NCBI RefSeq assembly: GCF_048128805.1
Contig: NC_136005.1
Coordinates: forward strand, 18,998,260 to 19,062,259
Length of the DNA stretch: 64,000 bases
Reading direction: 5' to 3'
DNA from: Centroberyx gerrardi
Lineage: Eukaryota > Chordata > Actinopteri > Beryciformes > Berycidae
The position numbers and the translations under genes are program-made. Positions 1-33,639 of the stretch are shown one piece after another (within the stretch, counting starts at the first letter, position 1; every line of letters begins with the position of its first letter). The notes under the pieces are model-generated. The model worked only from the letters and a program-made list of their open reading frames with translations, was not told the origin of the DNA and made no database searches.

Positions 1-916
1 TGCAAGACAAGCTACAAAGATCATGAGTAGGATTCCACCCCCCATGCTGCAAGTGCATGGTATACGCCTTAGTCTGCCAAGCCACCAGGATGCCAATCAG
101 TCAGGCTGATCGACCTACGATATGGTCGGGGTTCCCTGTGGCAAACAGACACGCTTCCAGAGAAGTCAATTACCTCCAGATACCACAGGAGCCAGGTATG
201 GTTTGCTTTGGTTGTGTTAATGCTGCAAGCCCATGTTCACCAGAAATACATTCACATTGGCTTTCAGAAAAAGAGTCAAAGAATTCTAAATAACAAGCAA
301 GAACAAGAATAAGGGGCCTCATTTATCAATATATTAATCGATAGAGAATGTGTAAAATGTTAAAAGTTGACAGAATACTAAGTTAAAACTTATCAGTTAC
401 AAAAAATACAATGTGGTAAAATGTTGTTAAGATATGGCTCAGGTCTAATTTGAAGACAAGAAGTCTTATATTTCAAATTTGTGATGACCTATGTTGGTTG
501 ATAAATGATGCCCAAAGAGCCGTTCAATTCAAATGTCAAGGCTTTTCAAATGAGCTGAAAATATGTATAAGTATGACAGTGATGTGCACAGACTCACAGC
601 ATAGACTGGGAACAACAGACGTCAAAGTCATTATAGTCCATCAGTTTTCCTCAAATACAATAATCGGCAGTTTGGGTACCACTCCATAACCTCCCATTAT
701 CAACCATAGGTTTCCCTTCATATGGGAAAGTAAGTTCAAATTCAAAAGTTGCTCAGTTGTTCAGTTACAATGAATTGAACAATGTGGGTCAGTTTGGCTG
801 AAGTTTGCTCACTGCTATGGATACTTGATTTGGTGTTAATAGTGAATGGGCAGGAGATTAATCTCCGACTGTCCCTGGCCATGCATAGAGCCACTGGTCT
901 TCCTGGTCTGCATTTA

Positions 917-22616
<21,700 letters not shown>

Positions 22617-22812
22617 GGTGCCGCCTTCCTAGCACCTTGGGGTGCCCTCTTCGATGCCCAGGTACAGGGCCTGCGGGTTGGAAATCTGTAGAAGGGAAAA
22701 GATAGTAAATCCTAAATGATACTATTCTTAAATGTAGAATGTAGACTTCCAGTTAATATAGCATAATTGACTTATGCCACTTTTTTGGCATATGTTATGT
22801 TGTTTGGTATAC

Positions 22813-22868
22813 GTTATGTTATGTTATGTTATGTTATGTTATGTTATGTTATGTTATGTTATGTTATG
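22813..22868. repeat. (ATGTT)n pentanucleotide microsatellite
   Basis: About eleven tandem ATGTT units with almost no interruption, just upstream of the kif1a exon carrying the start codon, in intron 1 of the transcript. Confidence 0.95.
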
Positions 22869-24968
22869 AAGGATATTGGTTGAGGGAGCCATTGTACATT
22901 AATTGTAACATTGATTTGGTTTAGGAAAAGATTGCTAGACACACCCTCAGTTGCAAAACAGAAGCCTTAACTTTCTATAAGATGCATCATTTGTATTAAA
23001 AAAAATTGTAAAAGCAGAACATTGCACCTTGTGGTTGACGCAATCAGCACAATAGCACAGGGCAGGGCTATGTGGCTGTAACGTGAAAAGACCATGCATG
23101 GTCAGCTACAGTCAGGGGAGATGGATAACAAGCCTAGCAGCAACAAAAGAAGTGCAGCAACAGCTAAATGTCAGACTATTTCCCTGGATTACAATGGCCT
23201 CATAACACAGAAACCAGCCACAAAACCAGGGTTTGGCTCTGAGCGGATCCAGGAGTGCGAGTACAGGAAGGGCTGGTGATACACAGTATAGGATAACTAC
23301 CATACAATCACCAATAAAACACTAAATACTATATCATGACCATACAATCACTATATGATTATAGTGGAGGTATAGTGAGGGCATCGAGTGCAACCATGAC
23401 TCATCATCTGTGACGATAAAATTACTGTAATTTTTCATTCTGGTCAACAATCTCAACAGTAAGCAATGAGCCTATATTTCTGACTGGAATCTGACTTGGA
23501 TTCAATGAACTGTCTGCTGCATAATGTTAGGATATTACAAGGAGAAAGTTGTATTTCTTTAACTGTAGCCTATAAGATATGAAAAGTGTTAGATTTGTAT
23601 CAATATCCAATATATCTTGTTAGGGGTTCATGATTCAAGGGTTTATCGTCATAAGGTGTTGTAAAACTGCTGTGTCACACTGCTTCCTGGTACATCCTCT
23701 ACTGTTGGCACATTGATCAGATTCACTCCTGTATGAGACGAAAGCTTGTTAATAACAGTATGTCAGTATAGGGAAAATTTTGTAAATAGCATGTCAAGGT
23801 GTAACAGTATGCTTAGGTGAAATTAGATTCAAGAAACTAAACAGATGGAACAAAATAAAAAATTCAACATCCAATACAATATTGTCTCAATATCTGAAAT
23901 GAGGTTCAAATTAGAATATAGACCATAATTGAATAATAGGCTAGGCGTTGTTCCTTAATGTGGGTATTTAAATGGCATGAAATTGATCTGTGAATTTCGT
24001 TACCCAGTTGCCATATTTGATTATGATTGTGTGGTGTGATGGGGGGTTAAAACCTGCCCTCCTCTGCCCATTCCACGCACACACCATGCAGTCCTGATTG
24101 CTCTGCTGTCACGCATATTCAGACTTCTGTATCGACATGTAGCCTACAGCGTCATGACACATTTACATGCCCAGTTTGCCCATCTTGATTATGTCCAACC
24201 TCTTTGTAACAGAATAACCTTGTGAAAATAAAATAAAATCTGCTTTATTACAACATCCATCCGTCCATCCATGGCCGATACCCAGTGAAGCTGCACATAC
24301 GGATGCTCAGACCAATCAGCTGATGAGGATGCAGCTGGGCGGCCACCATTTTGCCGGTGACAAAGGCTAATGTGAAGAAAAAAAAATGCTGATGTGTTGT
24401 GTAGCGTGACCAATGTTTGATACAGTTTTACCTTATTATTAATTTAAAAAATATATGAAATTAGTTTATTAGTGAGTGTGTAGCCCTAATGGCAAAGCCG
24501 AAAACCACAGACAGCACCAGCCTATAATATCATACAATGCTGAGATAATTAGCTACACACGGAAAGACACAATATTACGAAAGCTAATATTCGAAATTTA
24601 TGAGGAAAATACGCTTCTTTCATTTAGCTTAGCTACATGCCTCGCAGTTTACCTTCCGCTCAATGACAAGGCATTTGTTCATGTCATCCTGCTTGAGCTC
24701 ACATAATTAAAACACCATTTTCCCGTAAAATATAAACATAATATAATAGTTAATGCCCTTTCGAGCCAAGCAGCTTTACTGACATTTCATTCTCCCTCTT
24801 TTCTATCCCTCAAACCCTGTCGGAGGGTCTGTTGACAGCCTCTTCAATGGCCGCACCCTATGCCAACCCCATCCCAGGAGATTCAAGTAAATAAATACTG
24901 TCTCATTAAAACTGCATTATAGGCAGAACAATGGAAAAAAAAAACACACACACACAGGGGAATCCTAC

Positions 24969-25320
24969 CTCTGCAATGTCAACAACGCCTCGCTCCTATT
25001 TTGAAGCCGATTTTGTTGTGCGCTTGTGGTTTTCCCAGCTCCTTACTTCCAGCTCGTCTGGTCTCCACAGTGTCCTCCTCCTCCTCCAGGTCTGCTAGCT
25101 GCCTCTCCTCCCTCCTCTCCTGTCCATGAAAGCGGGGGAAAGACCTGATCGAGGTTGAAGTGCCTGTCTTATAGCCCACCCTGTGCCCTGCTTTTGCCTG
25201 GGAGTGGGGACCCAGAGAGGTGGGTGTTTGCCTGCCTGCGTGCTCGCGCCTCCGCCACACTCCAGCAGTCAAAATGGCTCTGTTGTCTCCCTGTCTGTGG
25301 CAAAGGATGCTGAGCTCCAC
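24969..25320 (-). other. kif1a: Probable non-coding first exon / promoter region of kif1a
   Basis: A donor GCAGAG/GTAGG ends at 24969, and a matching acceptor (CTACAG) at 22686 opens the exon that carries the start codon, giving about 69 nt of 5' UTR before the ATG (22617-22685). The transcription start is not visible. The upper limit of 25320 is a guess placed below the GA-rich tract at 25371-25443. The 113-codon open frame across 24979-25320 has no recognisable domain and is taken as chance. Confidence 0.45.
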
Positions 25321-25370
25321 CGAGCCGGTGACATCACCACCGAGGGAGGTAACAGCATCAATGCAGTAGT

Positions 25371-25443
25371 GGGAAGAGAGAGAGGGAGGAAGAGAGTAGG
25401 GGAGAGAGAGAGAGAGAGGGAGAGAGAGAGAGAGAGAGAGAGA
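25371..25443. repeat. (GA)n-rich tract upstream of kif1a
   Basis: Imperfect GA/GGA purine tract immediately upstream of the inferred kif1a first exon. Pyrimidine-rich on the kif1a strand, so it may belong to the promoter or 5' UTR. Confidence 0.9.
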
Positions 25444-28400
25444 TTAGTATCCCTCTTGGAATAACTCAAACAAAAGCCTCTGTTGTGTAAAGACTTACCT
25501 ATGCTTTGAATTTAACTAAAAAAACAAACAAAAACAAAAAACAGCAGATAAATATATTTTTTTCCAATAGGCTAAGGCAGCCTAGTTTCACAGGATTTAT
25601 TTTATTTATTGGACAATAGAAGCATAAAAACACATTTGTGGTGAATTAAGGCTTAGTAGGTCAAGCCTTGGACATCAAGCTGAGAGGAGACAATTGGCAC
25701 AAAGCAGGTCTCTGTACCATGGAAACTGCCTATGAAGTTATTTAGTGAAGCTCAGACAAGCAGCATGTAGACGAACTGGGTTGGGGTTCACAATAAGAAC
25801 AGGGTCTGACCACAGAAACAGGATTATGGAAGAATGGTCATCACAAACACAAGATATTAGGCATGTTGTTTGTGTTGCATATGTAGCGTCTGACTGTATA
25901 AGCCTGTTTCAGAAATAATGGTGCTGCTTTTCTCCTCTGCTGTGGATTGTCTGCTTAGGAGTTGAAGGGTTATATATCCAGTTCTCAAAATGTGGGAGAA
26001 AACCTCCCTACGCTCTTTCTCTTTCTCCAGCAAATCCTATTGCAAGTCAGACCATATAATGCACTCTCAATGGGGATTGCTGTGTGACATGAATAATGTA
26101 CACCTCCGTACTGAGTCAACTGGGGCTTAATCCAGTGGGCTGAATAAGGGTCTTTTTAAAATGGAGATATTTAGGAAAACAAATAAGTGGTGCAATTTGT
26201 TGTTATTATATCTTAATGTTGCACAAATTATGTGGAATAGAACTGCTGATGATGCAAACCAAATTTCTGAAACATCAGATAAAGTATTTTCATATCGTAT
26301 TGTGTCTATATTGTCAAATAAAGAGAAATATATTGTGGTGTACATTGCTTTCATGTATCAATGGAGAAAATGCCGGCATATCATTTGACTGAGTGGAATT
26401 TGAGAAAATTGAAATGCTGAGTGATTTTAAAGGCTTTTAAAGGCTTCTCACGCAAGAGGTTTTGACTTTGTATTACACTTAGAAAAAAATTAATCCAATA
26501 TGAAATTTAAGTATAAGGAAGTTATAATAATGTGGACAATTCACAAGCATTTTAAAGTGACCATTACATTGAAGATCTTCTTTAATCCTATGGAGTTTTT
26601 AAACATATTTTCTTAAAAGATGAGTTAGATCAACTTGTGATGCACAATCCACATCTCAACTCTCAGAGCTTAAAAATCCCTCTCTAACTCGTCTGTTTCT
26701 CTTTATCTGCATCTCCTCCTTTGTCATTGGCATAGATTTAATAAGGGAAATCAATAAGGGAAAATGCCTTTTACCTGGATTCTGCACATTACATTGTACG
26801 TCATGAAACGAGTTCTTAATATTTTGTACATTCAGCGTACATTACAATATCTTCCATAGCAACTTTCACACAGTGTATGCCTCTTGGTTGAAATCAGCTG
26901 GCACCTCTGAAATGTGAATGGGCATATGATGATATGTTGGCAAGTTTAGACTAAGATAAAACACAATCTGAGTCCACTGCACATGAGGCTCAGTGGCAAG
27001 TAGAGGGTAGTGAAGAAGAAGGAACTGTGTATCTGGTGGGAGGACAGGTCGGAGCTGCTCAGGTTTCAGCCCGAGTGAAACACAATGCAATTGTGTTTTG
27101 TGACCTTGCTCTTTGTACAGCTTCTATCCAGACGTGCTACTGTTAGGCGCTCTCTCTCCCTATATCACTAGGCCTCTCTCTTTCTCTCTCTCTCTCTCTC
27201 TCATTTGCTGGCTGTGTGACATCTCTCCCTGGCCCACTCTGTCTCCTCCATTTCTATCTGATGCAATTGCTTTATTTAATTCATCAGCATTAAGATTTCA
27301 AGGTCTGATCTATGTAGGGCGTAAGTATGCTGCAAATGTAATGCTCTCTGTGTGAGTGGCCTCTGTGTAAGTACAGCCGTAGTGTATCGACATCACACAT
27401 AACATGTCAAAATGAAGTAAGACTATTAAATCGCAACAGATAAAACAGGATGATGTCATACGCATGAATCATCTCACAGTACGTGGCTGAGGTGCCTCTG
27501 ATGTACACTTGGCCTCCCTGTTTAAATATGAAGTAGCTGGAGACTGAATGTTGTAAGTGTGTTGAAGGGGATGTCTTTTGGTTATTTAGGAACACCAGTG
27601 TCCACTACAGGAAGATGGAGGAGGAGCCATAGCATTGGTCTGCCCAACCTTCCAGCTCTCCTCTGCCATGTCTAAATTCAGTGGCACTGGGGCCTGAATA
27701 ATTTATTGGTAGAGTGAGCTGTTGCCTGAAGCCTAGTGTGTCAGACATGTTTTCTTAAAGAGACGCACCCTCCCTGTGTCTGCCTGAATACTTAAAGCAA
27801 ACATCCACCCTGGACACAATTCACATATGATGCTATTCCGATAATAATAAACATGTTATTCTTGTTTTGTCGACATTAACAAATCTGTCTGAAAGATTGA
27901 AACAAGGGAGGCGAGGCTCTTTCGATAATATTATCATCAGACCAAGTCTAGAGATGCTCCAATGAATGGGAGACAGTCTTTGGGCCATTTGGGGGAGCTA
28001 TAGGCAAATGTTTTGGCTCATACCTGTGAGCTCACTTGAATGTAAAACATTTTTTGCCCACAAAGTCATTCTCCATTTCATGGTCAACAGAGAAGTTAAG
28101 CTAAGATCATCAGAATAACATAGTGAATTCTGTTTTATTTCTGCTTCAAAGAAATCAAAGTCTAAGAAATCACACCTTGCATTATGGTCTGTGCTTTGAA
28201 ATCTAAAAGTACAATCCTAACAGATGGAATGACTTAATTCATGCTTCATCCTTTTTTGTTTTTTCATCCATAGTTTTCTTAATCATAGTTCAAACTAAAC
28301 TGCTGTGCATGATTGGACTTCAGAATGCAGCTTGTTACACAGAGCGGAGAGGTGAACAAACCCTTATCCTTTGAAGCACTCAGGAGGGGGGCGGTGCCTC

Positions 28401-28499
28401 AACTCCAGTGCGCCAAGCTGCTAAAATCTGAACATATCTGAGGTTTAGAAGCAGAGTTAGGAGGCCATTGTACTCTTAAACACTCAGTAAATAAAAGCC
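25444..28499. other. Intergenic: kif1a 5' end to allantoinase
   Basis: The two genes are divergent. I see no exon with homology here. A (CT)n tract lies at about 27172-27202. A GC-box-like GGGGGGCGG sits near 28386, about 110 bp before the allantoinase ATG. Confidence 0.6.
27172..27202. repeat. (CT)n microsatellite
   Basis: CT array with one TTT interruption in the kif1a-allantoinase intergenic region. Confidence 0.9.
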
Positions 28500-31400
28500 A
28501 TGGAGCTTGGATCGACTGTCCGTGCTGTGAGGAGTAGGAGGGTTCTGGTTGGCAGCGAGGTCCGTCCTGCTGTCATCGTAATCAAGGATGGGAAAATCCA
28601 CAGCATTCTGTCAGACTGCAACTTTTCTGGGCATGCTGCATATGAGGTAGGCTGGCTCACACCGCTCTCATGTTCAGCACGCTCCCCCTGTTGGAAAGAA
28701 AATGAACTGATTTGTCACTCCTAGTAATCTATTTGCAGTCAAACGTTTGACATAACAGGTGAATAATCATTATTACATAGTTATTATATAATAAGTGTTA
28801 CGCAACATATTTTGAGTGATGTAACTCGGCTGCGATGGCAGGTGTTGGATGTGGGCGACAGTGTGGTGATGCCGGGCATTGTGGATTGCCATGTCCACGT
28901 GAACGAGCCAGGCCGCACCACATGGGAGGGCTTCTGGACCGCCACCCAGGCCGCCGCCGCTGGAGGGGTGACCACGATTGTGGACATGCCCCTGTAAGTC
29001 TGAGTCTCCCCTCTCCCAAAATCAATACCCATCATCCACAAAACGAGGTCAGTGGTGGTAGATAAAGGTAGCAGGGTAAACAGATTGCACAAAAAACCTG
29101 TTTTTAAGTTCCCCTCAGGTAAAGATTACATTTTCAACATGGGCAACAAGGTTAACCATTAGGATTGACGGATAAGGTTTGATTCAGACACAGTACACAA
29201 TGCAGTTGTGCATAGATCTGAGAAGATTTGGGTTTAGGTTTGGTTTATTTGGGCATAGAAATGATAAAAACTGATTAAAAGGAGAGAAGAAATAACATGT
29301 ATCCCTTTTATTTAAAAAAGGAAAAAAGGAAAGAGTCAACTCATGTGCTTACTCATATTCCCATAGCAACAGCATCCCTCCAACCACCACGCTCGATAAT
29401 TTTCATGAGAAGATGCGGGAGGCGGCAGGGAAGTGTTTTGTGGACACGGCCTTCTGGGGAGGTGTGATCCCTGGCAACCAGGTACAGCAGAATAGATGTA
29501 ATCTCAGCTCAGATCATGCTGAATAAGGACCATATAGTAAACACAAGCCACGACTGTCTCCGTACAGTTAGAACTTCGGCCCATGATCCAGGCCGGAGTG
29601 GCTGGGTTCAAGTGTTTCCTCATCCACAGCGGGGTGGAGGAGTTCCCCCACGTCACTGACTGTGATCTGCACACGGCCATGAAGCAGCTGCAAGGCACAG
29701 GGAGCGTCCTTCTGGTGACTCAAAACTGCATCATCTTCCACAACATTAGTCACACTTTGCATACTTTTTCAATATTAAACCCATATGCTAGGAATAAAAC
29801 AGATGAGATTGAAATACTTTCCCCTTTGCCCCCTTAAGTTTCATGCAGAGAGGGATGTTCACCAGACAACAGAAGAGACAGGGGGTAAGGATAATGAAAT
29901 ACTATTAGTAGATATAATCTATCATTGGTATATCTTATGTCTATTGCAGTCACTGTTATGAAAGTGTTAGTTTTTAGGTTTGTGTGCCTGCCATGAAAAT
30001 TGTGATGCAGGGATAAATAATTTAAGCTGAATTTGTTGAATAATGAACACTGCAAAGTGCCAAACCTCTGCCTATCCTCCTCCAATCTTAGATCCCAGTC
30101 AGTACTCCACCTTCCTGCAGTCCAGGCCAGATGTCATGGAGATAGAGGCAATCCGCATCGTCACAGATCTCTGCCTCCAGTACCAGTGAGAACAGCAGCC
30201 TGTTAACCAGTAGCATATTCATGGATAGAATTTGGTTATACTGACTTCAACCAGTCACCCACCTCTCCCTGCTCCAGGGTGCGGTGCCATATAGTTCACT
30301 TGTCCTCTGCAAAGCCGTTGCAACTGATTGAGGAAGCGCGGCAGGCCGGAGCCCCCTTGACGGTGGAGACGACCCACCACTACCTCAGCCTTGCTGCAGA
30401 GAACATACCTGCAGGGGCAACGCAGTTCAAGTGCTGCCCGCCCATCAGAGGACATGCTAACCGGGTAAAGTGAAAGGGATCTAGGCAAGATTCTGCACTC
30501 GTAGGCTGGAAACAAACTGTTTTCATTTTGAGTCCCCAAATAAAACAGGAATAAATCAGCTTTATAATTTCTGGATTGCTAGTAACAGATCATCTATTGT
30601 ACCCCACCAGGAGCAGTTGTGGTCGGCACTGAAGGCTGGCCAGATTGACATGGTGGTGTCTGATCACTCCCCCTGCACCCCTGATCTGAAGAAACTGGAT
30701 AGTGGAGACTTCACTGAGGCTTGGGGAGGAATCTCCTCTCTGCAGTTTGGTAACTACTGACCAGTGACAAACATATATGAGATTCAGTACAGTATTACAG
30801 TATCTGTACCCAGTTTCTTCTCTAGTGGGCACAGATCAAGATTTGAGTCCTAGTGTGATTTCTGAAGCAAAACTCATGTGATGACTGCATTGCAATAATA
30901 TGCCACACATTTAACGCTAAGGTTTAGGTTGTTAGACTGTAATCAGATCATGCAAACCTTAGCATCAGGTCTGCAGTGCACTATTACAATGCAGTTGTTG
31001 CATGATGCTCTTCTTTTATTTGATTATATTAATCCAATTTTCTCCCTTTGAGAGAAACCTGAACCTAGGTGTGCAGCAGATATTTCTGTTTTCTAATGAT
31101 TTCTAAAGCAGCTGTTAGCTCTAATCCCCTCCCCCCATCATCCCTTTAACAATCACCTCCACTGGGCAAAGTTCACAGGGAGGTAAACAGGAGTTTAGTG
31201 CCAGTTTAGAGACCAGCCTAATCATTTACTGTTCAGACACAGTAAGGGGGGGGGTCAAAGTCTGACACCAGGGAAAACTGGGACTATCAAACCTTTTGAC
31301 AATGCCAGGCACAACAGACTATGGGAGAATAATGTGAATTCATGATGTAATTGTATTCTTATAAAAGGGTTATTTGGCCAAGCCAGACATGAGACATAAG

Positions 31401-32262
31401 ACTGAATAATGATTTTCATATTTGACAACTAATAAATCTGAGCACAATATTCATTTTCTCTTTCAGCAGAAATTCTGTTGATGACAGTTTATCACTGATC
31501 ACCATTTTAAATCATTTTTTAGGTTTGCCTCTCTTCTGGAGTTCAGCCAGTAAGAGGGGCTTTAAGCTGCTTGATGTTGTGAGGCTCCTCAGCCAGAAAA
31601 CAGCGCAGCTTTGTAGTCTAGACAACCAGAAGGGCAGCCTTGCCCCTGGTTACGATGCCGACTTGGTCATATGGGACCCAGAGAGAGAATTTGAGGTTTG
31701 TATAAGGAATTCATAACAAACATCAAACACTGAATCTGCTGGCAACTTTAGACTTTTTTGACAGCTATGTTTAAATACAACACAAAATCTATGTAAATTG
31801 ACATTTGTATTTACACACATTATGTTATTGTTTACTGTAATGCATCTTAGCTGTATTGCATTTTGCATAACCTACAACCAAAGTAGCATTGCTGTAAGAT
31901 GACCAATACAATGGCTCACAACACCATAACAGCTGTATTTCATTTTTTGTCCAGGTCAAACAAGGAAGCATACATCATAAAAACAAGGTGAACAAACATA
32001 AGAATGTCATGAACAAATGCTATGATGGACAGAGCACAGATGTTTTTTTTTATTAATGACTTGTCTGATGAAGGGAATATTGTTAAAGATGCCCTATCCC
32101 TCTCTCTGTGTGCAGCTGACTCCTTACCTTGGCCTCACATTGCAAGGAGTAGTGTGTGCCACCGTCCTCAGGGGGAGGTTGGTGTACAGAGACGGCTCCT
32201 TCTCTCCTGAGCCTCTGGGGAAGCATCTCCTCATCCCTGTAAGGCATAATATCAAGGTGTAA
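28500..32262 (+). CDS. aln: Allantoinase (allantoin amidohydrolase)
   Basis: Opens the allantoin ring to allantoate, the second-last step of uric-acid degradation in fish and amphibians; mammals have lost the gene. Eleven exons: 28500-28646, 28842-28993, 29367-29481, 29568-29714, 29839-29884, 30092-30185, 30278-30464, 30611-30749, 31523-31695, 31955-31987, 32116-32262. They sum to 1,380 nt, 459 residues plus TAA, uninterrupted. Amidohydrolase metal ligands are in place: HVH at residues 66-68, the lysine of GFKCF (about 153) that is carbamylated in the family, H189 (FHAE), H241 (VHLSS) and D314 (VSDHSPC). The protein follows the frog mitochondrial allantoinase closely, including FAR-side motifs AFWGGVIP and RCHIVHLSS. 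The N-terminus ([15 protein letters not shown]) is basic without acids after residue 2 and may act as an import signal. Looks fully functional. Confidence 0.92.
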
Positions 32263-33522
32263 TAAACCTCAAGACATCTGTTTGTCTGCTTCATTTTGTT
32301 GGTTGCTTCTTCTGATAAGAGTGCACAAGGTTGTTTATTTCTTTTCTCTAACACCCACTGACTGAAAAGACCAAAAAAATGTAATCTGTAGAACTTGTGT
32401 ATTGTGTCTCCAACAAAAAGCTGCAAGGAACAAGGGAAAATGAATGTACTGTATGTGCAAGGTATCTGCAGGTTTAACAGAGCCAAATGACCCTTTTAAC
32501 GCTATCTGGAATTGGATTTAAGACCAATTTAACAATCAAAATAAAACAAAAAGCTGGCAAACAAGCCTATTTCCAGTTGAACACATATAGCTAATTAAAG
32601 TTCTAAAACTATAATTGAGCAGTATAAGAAAAATAACACCAAGAAATTAAATGTTTCGGGACATGATGTCCAGCTGTGCTTATGAAGCAGAGGTGATGAA
32701 AACAAAACATATTTGGCTTATTGTATTAACACGGTCCTGTATCAATATACCAGTGGATATGTATGTGGGTTAAACTAAGTGTGATGTACTGGCAGTGCAA
32801 GTAACGTAATATCACATAAAAAATAAAACTGCTGGTCCCATTCATGTCTTTTGGTGAAACTACACAATTCAAGACATTTGCCTTTCCAACTCTGCCTCAA
32901 AGACATATCACCGAATGGGAAGAATCTGCCAATACCAATGTCTAGATTTATAGTTGCATCAAAATTAAGTTTACTGTTGAAAATAAAACTGCATATCATG
33001 GTGAAATAAGACCTTGAATTACTGTACTTAAGACACTTAAGGTTGTTCAAGGCCTTGAAATTTTCAAATTACATTTAAGACTTTTCAAAGACCCTGATGT
33101 GAGTCTCCTGAGAGGCTCAGTTGAACTGTTATGCAGCTGTCCTCAGCTTTTCAATAACAACCCAAAATCAAGATAACTGTACAGAATGTAGTATTTACTG
33201 TACATAAACTTGACTTTTGCTGAAAATACTTAACTACTTTCCCAATTTGCATTCAATGTATTCACCTGAACACAGTGAAATTTAGGCTTAAACCATAGAA
33301 GTGTAATATGTAAGTATGGCCAGTCAGGAGTCAGTGGTCAATAATTAACATTTGAATGTGTGCTAAATGACGCTCATGCTGCTTACATTTTAAAATGTGA
33401 AAGGTAGCCTATCAGACTACATGTGCGCATTACGCATAGAAAACCATGACAGTGTTGACAGAGAGAGGAGGAGGAGGGGGAAAAGCAATGTTGTGACAAG
33501 ACGCAGAGATACAAAGTCATGA
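32263..33522. other. Intergenic: allantoinase to agxt
   Basis: About 1.3 kb including the allantoinase 3' UTR. A segment from about 32455 (TATCTGCAGGTTT) to 33100 (CAAGGCCTTGAAATTTTC, GACCCTGATGT) resembles the ends of non-autonomous fish DNA transposons, but no clean inverted ends or target duplication could be set. No gene seen. Confidence 0.5.
32540..32545 (+). terminator. Candidate poly(A) signal of allantoinase
   Basis: AATAAA about 280 bp after the stop. A second AATAAA overlaps the stop codon itself (32261-32266). Confidence 0.45.
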
Positions 33523-33639
33523 CACGAGGAGCTCACTGGTCAGACAGAGGGGTGTGCTCAACTGAACCGTGCAGCTGCCTACTTTACCTGCTTCCAAAAC
33601 TTTTTGCGATTTTACTTTATCTATCGTCCTGCACTAAGT
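33523..33639 (+). promoter_or_regulatory. agxt: Open, in-frame, ATG-less leader of agxt
   Basis: After a stop at 33520-33522 the agxt frame stays open up to the ATG at 33640. From the CTG at 33562 it would read LNRAAAYFTCFQNFLRF followed by YFIYRPALS: hydrophobic, three arginines, no acidic residue. This resembles a mitochondrial presequence, but there is no ATG; only CTG (33562) and TTG (33604) in poor initiation context. An ATG at 33519 opens a different, overlapping frame. Confidence 0.4.

Noticed and set aside
22813-22868. Regular short repeat as a possible CRISPR or protein-binding array
   Set aside because: Units of five bases without spacers: an ordinary microsatellite in a vertebrate intron.
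24979-25320. 113-codon minus-strand ORF
   Set aside because: No recognisable domain; low-complexity glutamate/arginine run from GA-rich DNA. Position fits the non-coding first exon of kif1a.
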